54,865 bases of DNA. It comes from JAVJSD01 sp040219575. GTDB lineage: Bacteria > Planctomycetota > Planctomycetia > Pirellulales > Pirellulaceae. The notes beneath the pieces are model-generated. The model made no database searches. It was not told the origin of the DNA and saw nothing but the letters and a program-made list of their open reading frames with translations. How positions within the stretch are numbered: the first letter of the stretch is position 1; every line of letters starts with the position of its first letter. Below, in pieces: positions 18,575-27,027 of this stretch. Where the stretch lies: assembly GCA_040219575.1 (NCBI GenBank), contig JAVJSD010000068.1:1-54865 (forward strand), read 5' to 3'. The translations under genes and the position numbers were made by a program.

Positions 18575-18790
18575 GGATTGTCGTCCACCTGCTCAGTTTC
18601 CGTTGCACGACCGTCATGGAATGATAGCAGTGAAGGGAGGGCGACGTTAGATCGGCCTCAACAAGCATCATCGAACGTCGTGGAGATAGAATTGAGACAA
18701 TTGACGTCGAATGCCCAACGAAGCCGCAGTGTTGCAGGTTTCCGCACCGACTTCGTTTAGCCTCAAGCCCAACGGGCTGGGCGGGCGGCC

Positions 18791-18812
18791 GAGTTCTCAC
18801 GAGTTCGGCTAC
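18791..18812. repeat. Partial copy of palindromic family 1
   Basis: GAGTTCTCACGAGTTCGGCTAC resembles the right half of the family-1 repeats at 36636, 36747 and 50038 (GAACTCTCACGAGTTCCGCTAC), with small changes. The left half is missing. Confidence 0.5.
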
Positions 18813-18838
18813 CCCAAAAACCAAGACGTCACAAAGCG

Positions 18839-18964
18839 CTAGGCTTTGTCTGGAAACAACGTGACTGTGCGATTTTCCGTAGCGGAGCTCGTCAGAGTTC
18901 CGAGGCATTCGGTCGAATTCGGAAGTCTGGCGATTTATGCTACGAGTTTTCAAACAAGACCTAG
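18839..18964. repeat. MITE-like element, palindromic family 2, copy 1
   Basis: This is a 126-base unit with imperfect terminal inverted repeats CTAGGCTTTGTCTGGAAAC and GTTTTCAAACAAGACCTAG. The inner part (18859-18962) aligns with 44496-44601 with about 85 percent identity by eye. It also holds the inner palindrome AGTTCC/GGAAGTC. It lies just upstream of the S21 gene, where it may supply leader or promoter sequence. Confidence 0.65.
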
Positions 18965-19054
18965 AATGTTCCCAGGCGGGGTGTTTGTCGCCGAACCGCG
19001 ATTCGCTCCGCATCACTTCACACCGGCCCCGCGTCCGCCGTCAAGACGCACAAG

Positions 19055-19360
19055 ATGACCGCCAAGGTTTCTGTTCGTGAGGGGGAGACGATTCAGGAGG
19101 CGATTCGAAGATTCCGGCACGTCGTGCGTCATGCGTATCGCCGACAGTGGTACAAGACGCGTCCCGGTTCGTATGACAAGCCGTCGTATCGACGCCGGCG
19201 TCGCGAAACCCTCCGCCGCCGCAACATGCGAAGGAGTCGACCCCGGGGGTATGTCACGGTCTATGTCGGCCTGAAGGGGCTGTTCGACACAGAAGCACCC
19301 TTCACGCGCAAACGGAAACGGCAATACGTTGCTCGTCGCGTCCGCACAGAAGATTCCTGA
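19055..19360 (+). CDS. rpsU: Divergent ribosomal protein bS21
   Basis: This encodes 101 residues, extremely basic. Residues 4-55 follow the S21 pattern: VREGETIQEAIRRFRHVV, a helix, then YDKPSYRRRRRETLRRRN in the place of the canonical YEKPTxxRKR. S21 sits near the anti-Shine-Dalgarno end of 16S rRNA on the small subunit and affects initiation. The usual length is about 60-75 residues, so the C-terminal 35 residues (aromatic and glycine patch VTVYVGLKGLF, then a basic tail) are an extension. Planctomycetes may carry several S21 copies, so this may be a paralog. The ATG at 19055 has only a weak ribosome-binding site. Not near other ribosomal genes. Confidence 0.75.
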   Translation: MTAKVSVREGETIQEAIRRFRHVVRHAYRRQWYKTRPGSYDKPSYRRRRRETLRRRNMRRSRPRGYVTVYVGLKGLFDTEAPFTRKRKRQYVARRVRTEDS

Positions 19361-19390
19361 TGAATCGCCGATCAAACAGAGCGTTGCGGT

Positions 19391-20410
19391 CTATTCAGAA
19401 CGTGGAGCGATCCGCACGTTGCGCAGTTCGAGCGGCGTGCCGGCGTCGGTGATGGTCAGCGCCGTCGGGCCGGTCGCGAGTTGGCCCTTGATCGTTTTGC
19501 CGTTCAGCCAGACGGCGGCCTCGTCGCCCGTGCGGCGGACCTCCAGATAGTTCCACTGCCCACCCGGGTTCACCACTTCGCGGTCGAGGGCCAGGTCGAA
19601 CGACTCACGGCCGTCGCTGCCCAATAGCGTCAACTTGCCGCCGGCGCTCTTCTCGTCGCGCCACTCCAGCCGCAGCAGGAAATCGCCGTAGTCGTCCTTC
19701 AGGGTGACCAGCGGTTGCTGCTCGCCGTCGCTGACCAGCGCGTCGCCCTGTTGCTTCCAATGCCCGCCGGGGCTATTCCATTTGGCCAGTGCATCGAGCC
19801 GCTCCGCGCCGATCTCGCGAATCCGCAGGTTGCGGAACTCCAGCGGCGCGCCTTCCGCCTGCAGGCCGAGATGCCCGCGCGGCGAGGCGAACTCCGTCCC
19901 TTCCCAAGCCTGCTCGCCGTTGCACCAGAAGGCGACCTTGTCGCCCACGATCCGCACCCGCCACTCGTTCCACTCGCCAGCCGGCTTTTGCAACTGCGGA
20001 ACCGCCTGACCGCCGTTCATCTTGCCGCCGAAGAACCGCCCCTCGCCCCCTTTGGCCAAGTTGATCTGGTTGTTGCCCACCTTGCGATTGCTGCGGATGA
20101 AGAAGCCGCTGTTGTATTTCTCCCGCATCGCCCGCCACTGAAAACGCATCTCGAAGTCTTCGTAGTCCCACTGCGTACCCAGGTTCGGCCGGCCGCCCCC
20201 GGAGAGCCGGATCACGTCGTCTTCCACCTTCCAGTTCTCCGGCGCCTCGGGCAACGCGTATCCGCCACCGAACTGCCAGCCGGAAAAGTCCTTACCGTTG
20301 AACAGCGAGACGAATCCTTCCGCCTGCTCTTCCGGCGAAAGCTCCTGCGATGCAGCGACGGCGCAGCACAGAAATGCGAAGACGAAAGCGAGGGAGAGAG
20401 CGCGGGGCAT
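19391..20410 (-). CDS. Secreted protein with two DUF1080 (3-keto-disaccharide hydrolase-like) domains
   Basis: This encodes 339 residues from the ATG at 20410 (MPRALSLAFVFAFLCCAVAA), chosen for the signal peptide. DUF1080 is a concanavalin-like fold of LamG type, very abundant in planctomycetes and linked to 3-keto-glycoside hydrolysis or carbohydrate binding. The first domain (about 30-185) opens with FVSLFNGKDFSGW and contains NSGFFIRSNR. A second, shorter lectin-like unit (about 200-335) contains WNYLEVRRTGDEAAVWLNGK. Both have the amphipathic beta pattern of the fold. The natural substrate cannot be read from the sequence. Confidence 0.85.
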   Translation of the reverse strand: MPRALSLAFVFAFLCCAVAASQELSPEEQAEGFVSLFNGKDFSGWQFGGGYALPEAPENWKVEDDVIRLSGGGRPNLGTQWDYEDFEMRFQWRAMREKYNSGFFIRSNRKVGNNQINLAKGGEGRFFGGKMNGGQAVPQLQKPAGEWNEWRVRIVGDKVAFWCNGEQAWEGTEFASPRGHLGLQAEGAPLEFRNLRIREIGAERLDALAKWNSPGGHWKQQGDALVSDGEQQPLVTLKDDYGDFLLRLEWRDEKSAGGKLTLLGSDGRESFDLALDREVVNPGGQWNYLEVRRTGDEAAVWLNGKTIKGQLATGPTALTITDAGTPLELRNVRIAPRSE

Positions 20411-20743
20411 GGCGGGCGACCTTGTGTGGGAACAGCGATTGAGGGCGGGCACATTGTACGCCGCCGCTGGTGGTGTTGCGACAAAAAAGGAGTCCGCGGC
20501 GACGTATGCGGTTAGATCGACATTCGGCAGCGGAGGGAGGCAAAGCGATCCAACGGGCGAACTTTGACAGAACGCGGCCTCCTGCCGACAATCACGCCCG
20601 ATCGTTGCGACCGGACAGTTCAGCAGCACACGAACAAGGCTCGCCCCATGTCGTTCACCAATAGGCTGGGCATGCAATTCAACAAGAGGGAGTGCAACGC
20701 CTTCGGTGTCGATGTAAATGTGGCGATGCCTGACCTACGGCTG
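20411..20743. other. 333-base spacer, no gene seen
   Basis: This lies between two minus-strand genes: upstream of the DUF1080 start and downstream of the NPCBM gene. It should contain the DUF1080 promoter. No palindrome, repeat or RNA signature was recognised. Confidence 0.5.
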
Positions 20744-22573
20744 CTACTCCACCAACACCGGATCGAGCCAGACGGCGTGGCCGCCGTCGACGTTGCCTTC
20801 GGCTTTCACCGATAGCTGCAACTGACGGACTCCCGTCAGGTCGATGTCGAAGGGGGCCCATTGCCCGGAATGCTGCATCCGCTCCGACCACACCTCGGCG
20901 CCGTCGGCCAGGATGGAGATCGTCATGGGGCTTTTGCAGCCGCTGATCTTGTTGTCGGGCACGCCGGCCGCGCCCCGCAGGCGCGAATACGACTTATCGA
21001 GATCGTAGGCGGCCTGCGACGCCCTGCCCGGGAACTTCAGGCACAGCGAGACGCCGTGCTGGTACTCCACATCGGCCAGTTTGAAGGTGCGGTCGAGCTT
21101 CAACAGGAAATGCGTGTCGACCTTGGCCGGCTTCAGGTCGCGCAGATAGCGCTCGCCTTCGCCGGGCGTTTCCGCTGGCGGCGGCGCCGGATATTCCTCG
21201 CGCGGCAGGGAAACGCCGTCCACGCGACCCCTTCGGCGCTCGACCAGCGGGCGGAGACGGTCTCGAGGCGGCACGGGTTTCGCCGTCGTGTCGCCAGGAT
21301 CCGGCGCGCCAGCTTCGGCGGGCCCGGCGTCTTGCGCGAGCGGCTTCACCGAGGCGACGGGCGCTGCGGACGCCGCGCGGACCAGGATCGGATCGAGCCA
21401 GGCGCCCCCCGCGCCGGTGTGATCGCCGGCGCAATCGACCTTCAGCGTCAAACGCTCCACGCCGGTGAGATCGACGTCGAACGACTCCCATTGGCCGACT
21501 GTCTGCAGCGGCTGCGAACGCCACAGCTCCTTGCCGTCGCCCAGCAGCTTGTAGGTCAAGGGAGTCATCGAACGACCGAAGATGTTTTTGTCGATCATGC
21601 CGACCGCGCCCCGCAACTGCTTGTACTGCCCTTTGAGCTCGTAGCTCGCTTCGGCCGAAGAGTTCGCCGTGGGGGGATGCAGGTACACACCGTGCTCGAA
21701 GGCGACCTTGCCGACCGAAAAGCCACGGTCGATCGGATGATTCCTCTTGTCGGCGATGGTGTTGACGGCGGCGGCGGCGAGGTGCCGCAGGTACTGCTCG
21801 TCATCGTTCAGCGGCGCGGGCGCGGATGGCGCCGGGGTGGGCGGGGCGGGTTTGGCCGATGCAGGTTTGGGAGGCGCGGGATCCGTCGGAGCGGGCTCTG
21901 TTTCGGGACGGTCGGCGGATTTGGCGGGCGCTCCGTCTTCCGCGGCCGGCGTCTCCGATTCGTCGGGCGTCGAGGGTGCGTTGGAGGCCATCTGGATGAC
22001 CGCGTAGACCCCCACCGGCGCCAGCAGGATGGCGACGCCGACGATCGCAATCACGACCACCGCCGGCCAGGGGAACCGGGAGGGCCTGGACTGCCGTGCT
22101 GGTCCGGATGTCGGCCACGGCGCGACGTGCGTTGTGGACGGCCCGGCGGGGTGGCGTGTCGGCGGAGGCGAGGACGGCGCGCGGCGCCTGAGTCGCAACA
22201 CGATCGAAAAAACGAACAGACCGCCCCCGAAGATGCCCATGACGAGGCCGCCCGCCAGCACGCCGCCGCCGACCTTCTGACCTTCCTTCGCTTCGAGGTA
22301 CATGTCGCGCGACTTTTCCACGAGCAACAACTGATTCTCGAGCTCCACGTCAATGATGGGATCCCGCCGTGGTCCGCGGGCCTCGCTCATTCGGTTCAAT
22401 TCCTTGGCCCTGGCCATCGCGCGATCGTAAGCGCGCCCCAGCACGCCGACCTGCTGGGACGTATGGACGAAGATCACGCCGCCGACGACGGTCATCGCGA
22501 GACCGGCCAGAACGACGAGACTCGCCAGAACCATCAGCAGGCAATTGCCACAGCGTCTTCTGCTGGCTCGCAT
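20744..22573 (-). CDS. Membrane protein with two NPCBM/NEW2 domains
   Basis: This encodes 609 residues. The ATG at 22573 has AAGGAG eight bases upstream. Three membrane helices are visible near 12-35, 100-125 and 170-192 (VVVIAIVGVAILLAPVGVY). They are followed by a Pro/Ala/Thr-rich linker (about 195-250). Two homologous galactose-binding-like NPCBM domains lie at about 255-395 and 470-609, each with an FEHGVYLHPP or YQHGVSLCLK opening and a conserved end (TLKVDCAGDHTGAGGAWLDP; LSVKAEGNVDGGHAVWLDP). NPCBM modules bind carbohydrates next to glycosidases in other proteins; here they stand alone on a membrane stem, so a sugar-binding or sensing role outside the cytoplasm is plausible. Confidence 0.85.
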   Translation of the reverse strand: MRASRRRCGNCLLMVLASLVVLAGLAMTVVGGVIFVHTSQQVGVLGRAYDRAMARAKELNRMSEARGPRRDPIIDVELENQLLLVEKSRDMYLEAKEGQKVGGGVLAGGLVMGIFGGGLFVFSIVLRLRRRAPSSPPPTRHPAGPSTTHVAPWPTSGPARQSRPSRFPWPAVVVIAIVGVAILLAPVGVYAVIQMASNAPSTPDESETPAAEDGAPAKSADRPETEPAPTDPAPPKPASAKPAPPTPAPSAPAPLNDDEQYLRHLAAAAVNTIADKRNHPIDRGFSVGKVAFEHGVYLHPPTANSSAEASYELKGQYKQLRGAVGMIDKNIFGRSMTPLTYKLLGDGKELWRSQPLQTVGQWESFDVDLTGVERLTLKVDCAGDHTGAGGAWLDPILVRAASAAPVASVKPLAQDAGPAEAGAPDPGDTTAKPVPPRDRLRPLVERRRGRVDGVSLPREEYPAPPPAETPGEGERYLRDLKPAKVDTHFLLKLDRTFKLADVEYQHGVSLCLKFPGRASQAAYDLDKSYSRLRGAAGVPDNKISGCKSPMTISILADGAEVWSERMQHSGQWAPFDIDLTGVRQLQLSVKAEGNVDGGHAVWLDPVLVE

Positions 22574-23164
22574 GGAGAACTCCTTGGAGATGAGCGTAAA
22601 CGACCGTCATCGCGGAGGCTGTTCCTTACTCCTACCGCAAGGGACGAATCGATCGCGGCGCACCCGCCGTCGACGTTCCGTTCCGTTTCGTTCCGTTTCG
22701 TTCCGTTCCGCCTCCGCCGCATGCCGCCAGATTCTCTTGTGCGCGGTCCAAGCCATGACAACTCCCCACGTCGCGGCGAAATGCGTTGGCGCGTATGCAG
22801 CCGAAAAGAGAGCACCTGAACACCCGCAACGTTACCAATCACCGCCGCTGCCGGCAACCTTTTTCAGCAGAATCGCCGGTGATGGCCGGCGTTGGCGCTG
22901 TCGCGGGCCCGGGCCGCCCGCCGCTTTGAATCTTCATCGCGTCCCTTCGCGCTCTGCGTGTCCTCGGTGGTTTCCCCGTTCGTCGCGCTGCCGGTCGACT
23001 TCTAGCGGCTTCACCGCCTTTGCGTGCGAGAAAAATCGCGATCACCACCGAGGACGCGAAGAGCGCGAAGAAGAATTGTTGATTGCCAGCAGCGGCGAGG
23101 AGTCATACTCTCTTTTGAGGCCGGCGCCGAACAGCGTGGCATGGCGCGTGTGTCCCAATTCTTC
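22574..23164. other. 591-base spacer with simple and inverted repeats
   Basis: This holds a pentamer-based simple repeat (22674-22710) and a pair of inverted phrases, CTCGGTGGTTT near 22968 and CCACCGAGGACGCG near 23045, bounding about 120 bases. Such phrases recur in planctomycete spacers. No gene is supported: frames here lack coding character. Confidence 0.5.
22674..22710. repeat. Simple repeat CGTTC/CGTTT
   Basis: CGTTCCGTTC, CGTTTCGTTC and similar units are strung together over about 37 bases. It is a short low-complexity tract with no evident function, upstream of the NPCBM gene. Confidence 0.7.
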
Positions 23165-23551
23165 TCACGCCCTGTCGAAGGGTCTCGTCGTGATCCCCGT
23201 TCGCTTCCTGACGCCCCACAGCCAGATGGAGAGGGCGGCCCCCATCAACATGACAACGCCGGCGATGAGGATCCTCGGATACGGATCCGTTGCCAAGGTC
23301 CCGGGCAACCCCTTCGTGAATTCGGCCCACTTGAAATCGAGCCACACGCCGTGGAGCACGACGAATCCTCCGCCGACGATCATGAGCTTTGCGACCGCCC
23401 CGATGGCTTGAATCTCGCCTCGCTTCCAGTCGCGCATTTGCCGCAACTCCCGTACTTGCATGATCCGAGCGTAATCCGCCAGTGTCGCGACGGGTTGAAT
23501 TCCGAGTCCGCAAAGACCGCCGCTCCAGTTTGCGCAATTGTCAGCCCACAT
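23165..23551 (-). CDS. Small membrane protein, two spans
   Basis: This encodes 128 residues from the ATG at 23551. An internal ATG at 23461 (MQVRELRQMRDWKRGEIQAI) could be the true start and gives 98 residues; neither has a good ribosome-binding site. Two hydrophobic helices lie at about 50-68 (AVAKLMIVGGGFVVLHGVW) and 92-112 (ILIAGVVMLMGAALSIWLWG), with a short loop between. The tail is basic. No family is recognised. It could be a small membrane component of unknown role. The gene stands alone between two repeat-rich spacers. Confidence 0.55.
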   Translation of the reverse strand: MWADNCANWSGGLCGLGIQPVATLADYARIMQVRELRQMRDWKRGEIQAIGAVAKLMIVGGGFVVLHGVWLDFKWAEFTKGLPGTLATDPYPRILIAGVVMLMGAALSIWLWGVRKRTGITTRPFDRA

Positions 23552-23774
23552 TGTTGTGAATACGTGAAGAAATGGTCGTCACGTACGAAATTCCGCACGA
23601 CTTCTTGCTTCTTGCCAAACCGCGATCGCGCAAGCTCCGATTCAAGCAGACGCCGTCGACATGGGAGCGGCGCTCCAAGTAAGACTCGGCCAAGAAGCGT
23701 GACGCGCCGTGTGTGGCAGCGCGGGTTCACGGCCGGGGGCGGCCATGCTACATGTTTGGCCAGCGAGAGGGGGG

Positions 23775-24527
23775 CTATTGATCGTGGCCGGCGCGGGGAT
23801 CTTGCGGGACGTGGCGGCCGTCGTCGTGGAAGTGCAGGTCGGGGCGGGACTTCACCAGGGCGCTGAGGCCGTCGTCGGTGGCGGCGGAGCCGTCGAGGTA
23901 GAACGACTCGAGCTTCTCCATTCGCCGGATCGTTTCGAGACCGGCGTCGGTGATCGGCGTGTCGATCAGATGCAGGAAGCGCAAGTTCGGCAAGCGCTCG
24001 ATCGTGAGCAACGCCGCGTCGCTCAGCCGGGGGCTTCCCAGGCGAAGCAGCTCCAGCTTCGGGAACTGCTCGAGTTGCTTCGCCCCTTCATCGGTCAGGC
24101 GGGAGTCGGGCAGGTTGAGGTTCTTCAGCTTGTCGAGCTTCACCAAGTGAGCGAGGCCCGTATCGCCGATTGCGCTTTCGAACAGGGCGACGCGCTCCAG
24201 CGCGTCGAGCTCGGCCAACGACGACAGTCCGGCGTCGGTCAGGTTGCTCTTGGCGAGGATCAACTCCCGCAGGTTTGTCAGCTCGGCCAGTTCGGCGAGC
24301 TGCTGGTCGCCGATCGTCTCGGCGTGCACCTCGATGCGGTCGGACGTTCCCGCCTTCACGGCCTCGACCTGCTCGCGCCAACTCGGCTCGGCCGGCGGAG
24401 CGATGGGCGCTTCGGTCTGGCCGTGGCAGCCCAGTAGCCAACAGGTCGCGCACGTCGTCAGGAGGATCGCGGCGGTGCAGCGAAGGATCTTCGCGGGTTC
24501 GGGTTCACTGGGCTGGAGCGCGGTCAT
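23775..24527 (-). CDS. Leucine-rich-repeat lipoprotein
   Basis: This encodes 250 residues from the ATG at 24527, chosen because it places a lipobox (CWLLGC, lipidated Cys34) at the end of the signal peptide. The open frame upstream to 24611 has no export character. Residues about 60-235 hold seven or so leucine-rich repeats with spacing near 24 residues (LAELTNLRELILAKSNLTDAG, LPNLRFLHLIDTPITDAG). The LTDxGLxxL pattern is the planctomycete bacterial LRR type. It would be attached to a membrane and bind a protein or polymer ligand on its concave face. Confidence 0.82.
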   Translation of the reverse strand: MTALQPSEPEPAKILRCTAAILLTTCATCWLLGCHGQTEAPIAPPAEPSWREQVEAVKAGTSDRIEVHAETIGDQQLAELAELTNLRELILAKSNLTDAGLSSLAELDALERVALFESAIGDTGLAHLVKLDKLKNLNLPDSRLTDEGAKQLEQFPKLELLRLGSPRLSDAALLTIERLPNLRFLHLIDTPITDAGLETIRRMEKLESFYLDGSAATDDGLSALVKSRPDLHFHDDGRHVPQDPRAGHDQ

Positions 24528-24690
24528 GGGGGTAGACGGTTGTGCGTTGACGATCCAAGCACGACGCGCGAACGAGTGAATTGCGATTCGACGCTCGCCC
24601 AAGGAACTCACTTGCTTGCGCTGCGTGCTTGTAGGATTTCGCTAGTTTAGCTCACCCGCGGCGTCCTGCACGTCATGACCCATCGCAGGG

Positions 24691-24771
24691 GGACAGGCAC
24701 ATTCTTCGGCGGCCGCGACATGCTGAGAACGGGCATGCTTCTCGCCGAAAAATGAGCCAGTCCCCGACCTG
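24691..24771. repeat. Palindromic family 3, copy 1
   Basis: This reads GGACAGGCACATTCTTCGGC ... CTCGCCGAAAAATGAGCCAG and ends TCCCCGACCTG. The TTCGGCGGC and GCCGAA arms can fold. It aligns with 26199-26277 over about 80 bases, about 80 percent identical by eye. It lies directly upstream of the signal peptidase gene. Confidence 0.7.
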
Positions 24772-24785
24772 TGCGGCGGGGGACG

Positions 24786-24791
24786 TATAAT
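24786..24791 (+). promoter_or_regulatory. Possible -10 box (TATAAT) at the signal peptidase start
   Basis: TATAAT is a perfect -10 consensus but overlaps the first possible ATG (24790). No TTGACA-like box lies 17 bases upstream. If real, transcription would start near 24797 and the true start codon would be the ATG at 24814. Confidence 0.3.
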
Positions 24792-26160
24792 GGAAGCATC
24801 GCAGGGTCACCCGATGTTTCGCAATCGACTAATTCGAAAACTGATCTCGGCGGCGCTCGGGCTTGGCCTGCTGCTGCTGGTCGGCCGTTTGGTGGTTTAT
24901 CGGGGGATGCTCCGGCCGGTGCGAGTGTCGAGCGGGTCGATGGCCGAGACGCTGATCGGCGCGCACTACCGGGTCGTTTGCGACGAGTGCGGCCTGGCGT
25001 TCGCCTGCGATCGCGATCAGCCGCCCCGCGGCATGACGGCGGTCTGCCCGAACTGCGGATTCGGGGGAATTGCTCTCGAGGCGGAACAACGGCAGCAGGG
25101 CCAGCGGGTGCTGATCGATCAACTCGCCACACTGACGCACTTGCGGCGGTGGGAGGTGGTGGCCTACAACGATCCCCATTTGCCGCGGCAGATGACGGTC
25201 AAGCGCGTCGTCGGCCTGCCGGGCGAAGAGATCGCGATTCGCGCGGGAGACCTCTACGTCGACGGCCGCATCGCGCGCAAGAACCTCCGGCAACAGCAAG
25301 ACCTAGCCGTGCTGGTGCACGACAACGACTTTCGCCCCCGGCAAAATCCGCCCTTACCGGACCGTTGGCAAGCGGATGCGTCCAATTCGCGGTGGCGGGC
25401 GCATGACGGCGGGTTTACGTTCTCGGGCGAGGGCGAGAGCGCGGGCGAGAGCGCGGGCGAAGATTCCTCTCAGTCCGGTGAAGCGTCTACTCTGGATTGG
25501 CTGACCTACCGTCATTGGCGGTGCGTGCTGACGCCGCTGCCACGGACCGAGGAGGCGCCGATTCGTGACAACTACGGCTACAACCAGGGCGTGGCGCGCG
25601 CGCTGCACATCACCCCTGATCTGATGCTCGTCTGCCAGTTGCGGCTGGCCGGCGAAGGCGAGTTGGTCGTCCGCTGCGACAATGGACGCGACGCACTGCA
25701 AGCGGTGATTCAGCCCGCGGCGGGGCGTGTGGCGCTGCTGCGCGAGGGACGGCAAGTCGCGCAGGCGGAGTGGCCGGCGGCGCAAGCGGGAAAGTCGGTC
25801 GAACTGGTCTTTTCCATGTTCGATCGGCAGGTGATTCTGGCCGTCGACCAGCGGGTGCTGTTGACGCATCCGTTGTCGGCGCTGCCGGAGGCGTCGGACA
25901 AGCCGCTGACGCCCACGTCGCGGCCCTTCGCATTCGGCGCGCAGGATGTCCGCGCGTCGGTCGAGCATCTGCGAATCTATCGCGACCTGTACTATCTCGC
26001 CCCGCGCGGTTTGGACGTTCCTTGGGAGACCGAACGGCGGCTTGCCGACGACGAGGTGTTCGTGCTCGGCGACAACGTGCCCATCTCCCGCGACAGCCGC
26101 GCGCTCGACCGCCCGCTCAAAAGCGACGCCGTGATCGGCGGCATCACGCGCTACGACTGA
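24790..26160 (+). CDS. lepB: Signal peptidase I with zinc-ribbon and lectin-like insertions
   Basis: This encodes 456 residues from the ATG at 24790; a second ATG at 24814 (MFRNRLIRKL) is equally possible. The enzyme cleaves export signals at the outer face of the membrane. Residues 18-37 are the membrane anchor. Ser50 lies in the SSGSM motif, Lys138 in TVKRVVGLPGE, and the C-terminal GDNVPISRDSR motif near 437-447; these are the S26 catalytic and scaffold motifs. Two insertions are odd. A CxxC...CxxC zinc ribbon (C64, C67, C86, C89) falls between Ser and Lys. A long stretch (about 200-420) has a LamG/concanavalin-like beta pattern (LVCQLRLAGEGELVVRC). Typical bacterial enzymes are 200-330 residues. 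The last ten bases overlap the convergent ICMT-like gene. Confidence 0.85.
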   Translation: MEASQGHPMFRNRLIRKLISAALGLGLLLLVGRLVVYRGMLRPVRVSSGSMAETLIGAHYRVVCDECGLAFACDRDQPPRGMTAVCPNCGFGGIALEAEQRQQGQRVLIDQLATLTHLRRWEVVAYNDPHLPRQMTVKRVVGLPGEEIAIRAGDLYVDGRIARKNLRQQQDLAVLVHDNDFRPRQNPPLPDRWQADASNSRWRAHDGGFTFSGEGESAGESAGEDSSQSGEASTLDWLTYRHWRCVLTPLPRTEEAPIRDNYGYNQGVARALHITPDLMLVCQLRLAGEGELVVRCDNGRDALQAVIQPAAGRVALLREGRQVAQAEWPAAQAGKSVELVFSMFDRQVILAVDQRVLLTHPLSALPEASDKPLTPTSRPFAFGAQDVRASVEHLRIYRDLYYLAPRGLDVPWETERRLADDEVFVLGDNVPISRDSRALDRPLKSDAVIGGITRYD

Positions 26161-26990
26161 CGGCGCCGACGAAGTTCGCAAGCGCTGGAACTCAACGGAA
26201 CAGGCACATTTTTCGGCGGCGGCGACATGCTGGCGACGGGCGGATCCTCGCCGAAAAACAAGCCCGTCCCCGACTTGCGGCGCTGACCGAATCCGCAATA
26301 CGTCAGCGGCAACAAGCCGGAGACCTGGCGGCGGTAGCGGAGGTAGTCGTCGCCGAAGGCGTCGAGCAAGCGGCGCTCTTCGAGGCGGATGCGCCACAGC
26401 GAGAGCGGCAGCAACACCGTCGCCAACAGCAGCAAGGCGGCGCCGCTCGAGAGCAGGAGGCACGCCCCGAGCGCGACGGAGAGCAGGCCCGACTCGGAAG
26501 GGTGACGCACGAAACGGAACACGCCGCTGCGAACCAGTGGGCGCGTCGGCGTGAAATCGGTGCGAAAACCGGGGCCCAGTGCAACGATAGCGCTCCTCCG
26601 CAGCAATCCCCCCGCCAACATCAGCGCCGCACCCGCGCAAGCGCCGGCCGCGCTGACAGTGCTGGCCGCGCTCGGCGACATGGCGCGCTCGATCATCGCC
26701 AACCAGAACAGCGCCAGCAGCGCCACGCCCGTCGCCTGCGCCAACCGGCCGCTAAGGGGATCGTCGGCGGAGCAAACCGCGCCGCGCCGCTGGGACGGGC
26801 CGCACCACAGCGTGGTCAGGTCGCAGGCGCAGAAGAAACTCGCCAGCAGCAAGAAACTGAACATCGCCAGATCGCTCGTCAGGCGCGATGTCTTTGCCAG
26901 GACCACAAGCGGCGCGAGCAGGATCAGTGCGTGCAACACCAATCCTCCCGCCAGCCAGGCCGGGCGCGCGGTGATCGGTTTGTCCAGCAA
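26151..26990 (-). CDS. ICMT/PEMT-like integral membrane methyltransferase
   Basis: This encodes 279 residues with six to seven hydrophobic helices. The C-terminal half has the isoprenylcysteine-methyltransferase-like signature: LVRSGVFRFVRHPSESG (about 165-180) and EERRLLDAFGDDYLRYRRQV (about 205-225), where the RHP and the E-L-x-x-F-G-x-x-Y motifs bind S-adenosylmethionine. The substrate is unknown, possibly a lipid or isoprenoid. The last 38 residues (from KSGTGLFFGED) are read from a dispersed palindromic repeat (26199-26277), so the natural protein may once have ended earlier. It overlaps the signal peptidase gene by ten bases at the 3' ends. Confidence 0.8.
   Translation of the reverse strand: MLDKPITARPAWLAGGLVLHALILLAPLVVLAKTSRLTSDLAMFSFLLLASFFCACDLTTLWCGPSQRRGAVCSADDPLSGRLAQATGVALLALFWLAMIERAMSPSAASTVSAAGACAGAALMLAGGLLRRSAIVALGPGFRTDFTPTRPLVRSGVFRFVRHPSESGLLSVALGACLLLSSGAALLLLATVLLPLSLWRIRLEERRLLDAFGDDYLRYRRQVSGLLPLTYCGFGQRRKSGTGLFFGEDPPVASMSPPPKNVPVPLSSSACELRRRRQS
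26199..26277. repeat. Palindromic family 3, copy 2 (inside the ICMT-like C-terminus)
   Basis: This has the same order of blocks as 24691-24771 (CAGGCACATTTTTCGGCGGC ... CTCGCCGAAAAAC ... GTCCCCGACTTG). Both copies are in the same orientation and flank the signal peptidase gene. On the minus strand this copy encodes the tail of the ICMT-like protein. Confidence 0.7.
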
Positions 26991-27027
26991 CGTCGTTGCT
27001 CCTCTTCGGGCGAGAACGCCCCTCGCC

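Larger units (their letters stand above)
18575..19054. other. 480-base spacer with palindromic repeats
   Basis: This lies between the minus-strand oxidoreductase start and the S21 gene. It contains a partial copy of the GTAGC...GCTAC palindrome family (18791-18812) and a complete MITE-like unit (18839-18964). No gene is seen. Confidence 0.6.

Noticed and set aside
20861..22819. Plus-strand open frame of about 652 codons opposite the NPCBM gene
   Set aside because: Arg/Gly-rich antisense of a gene with clear membrane helices and two repeated NPCBM domains.
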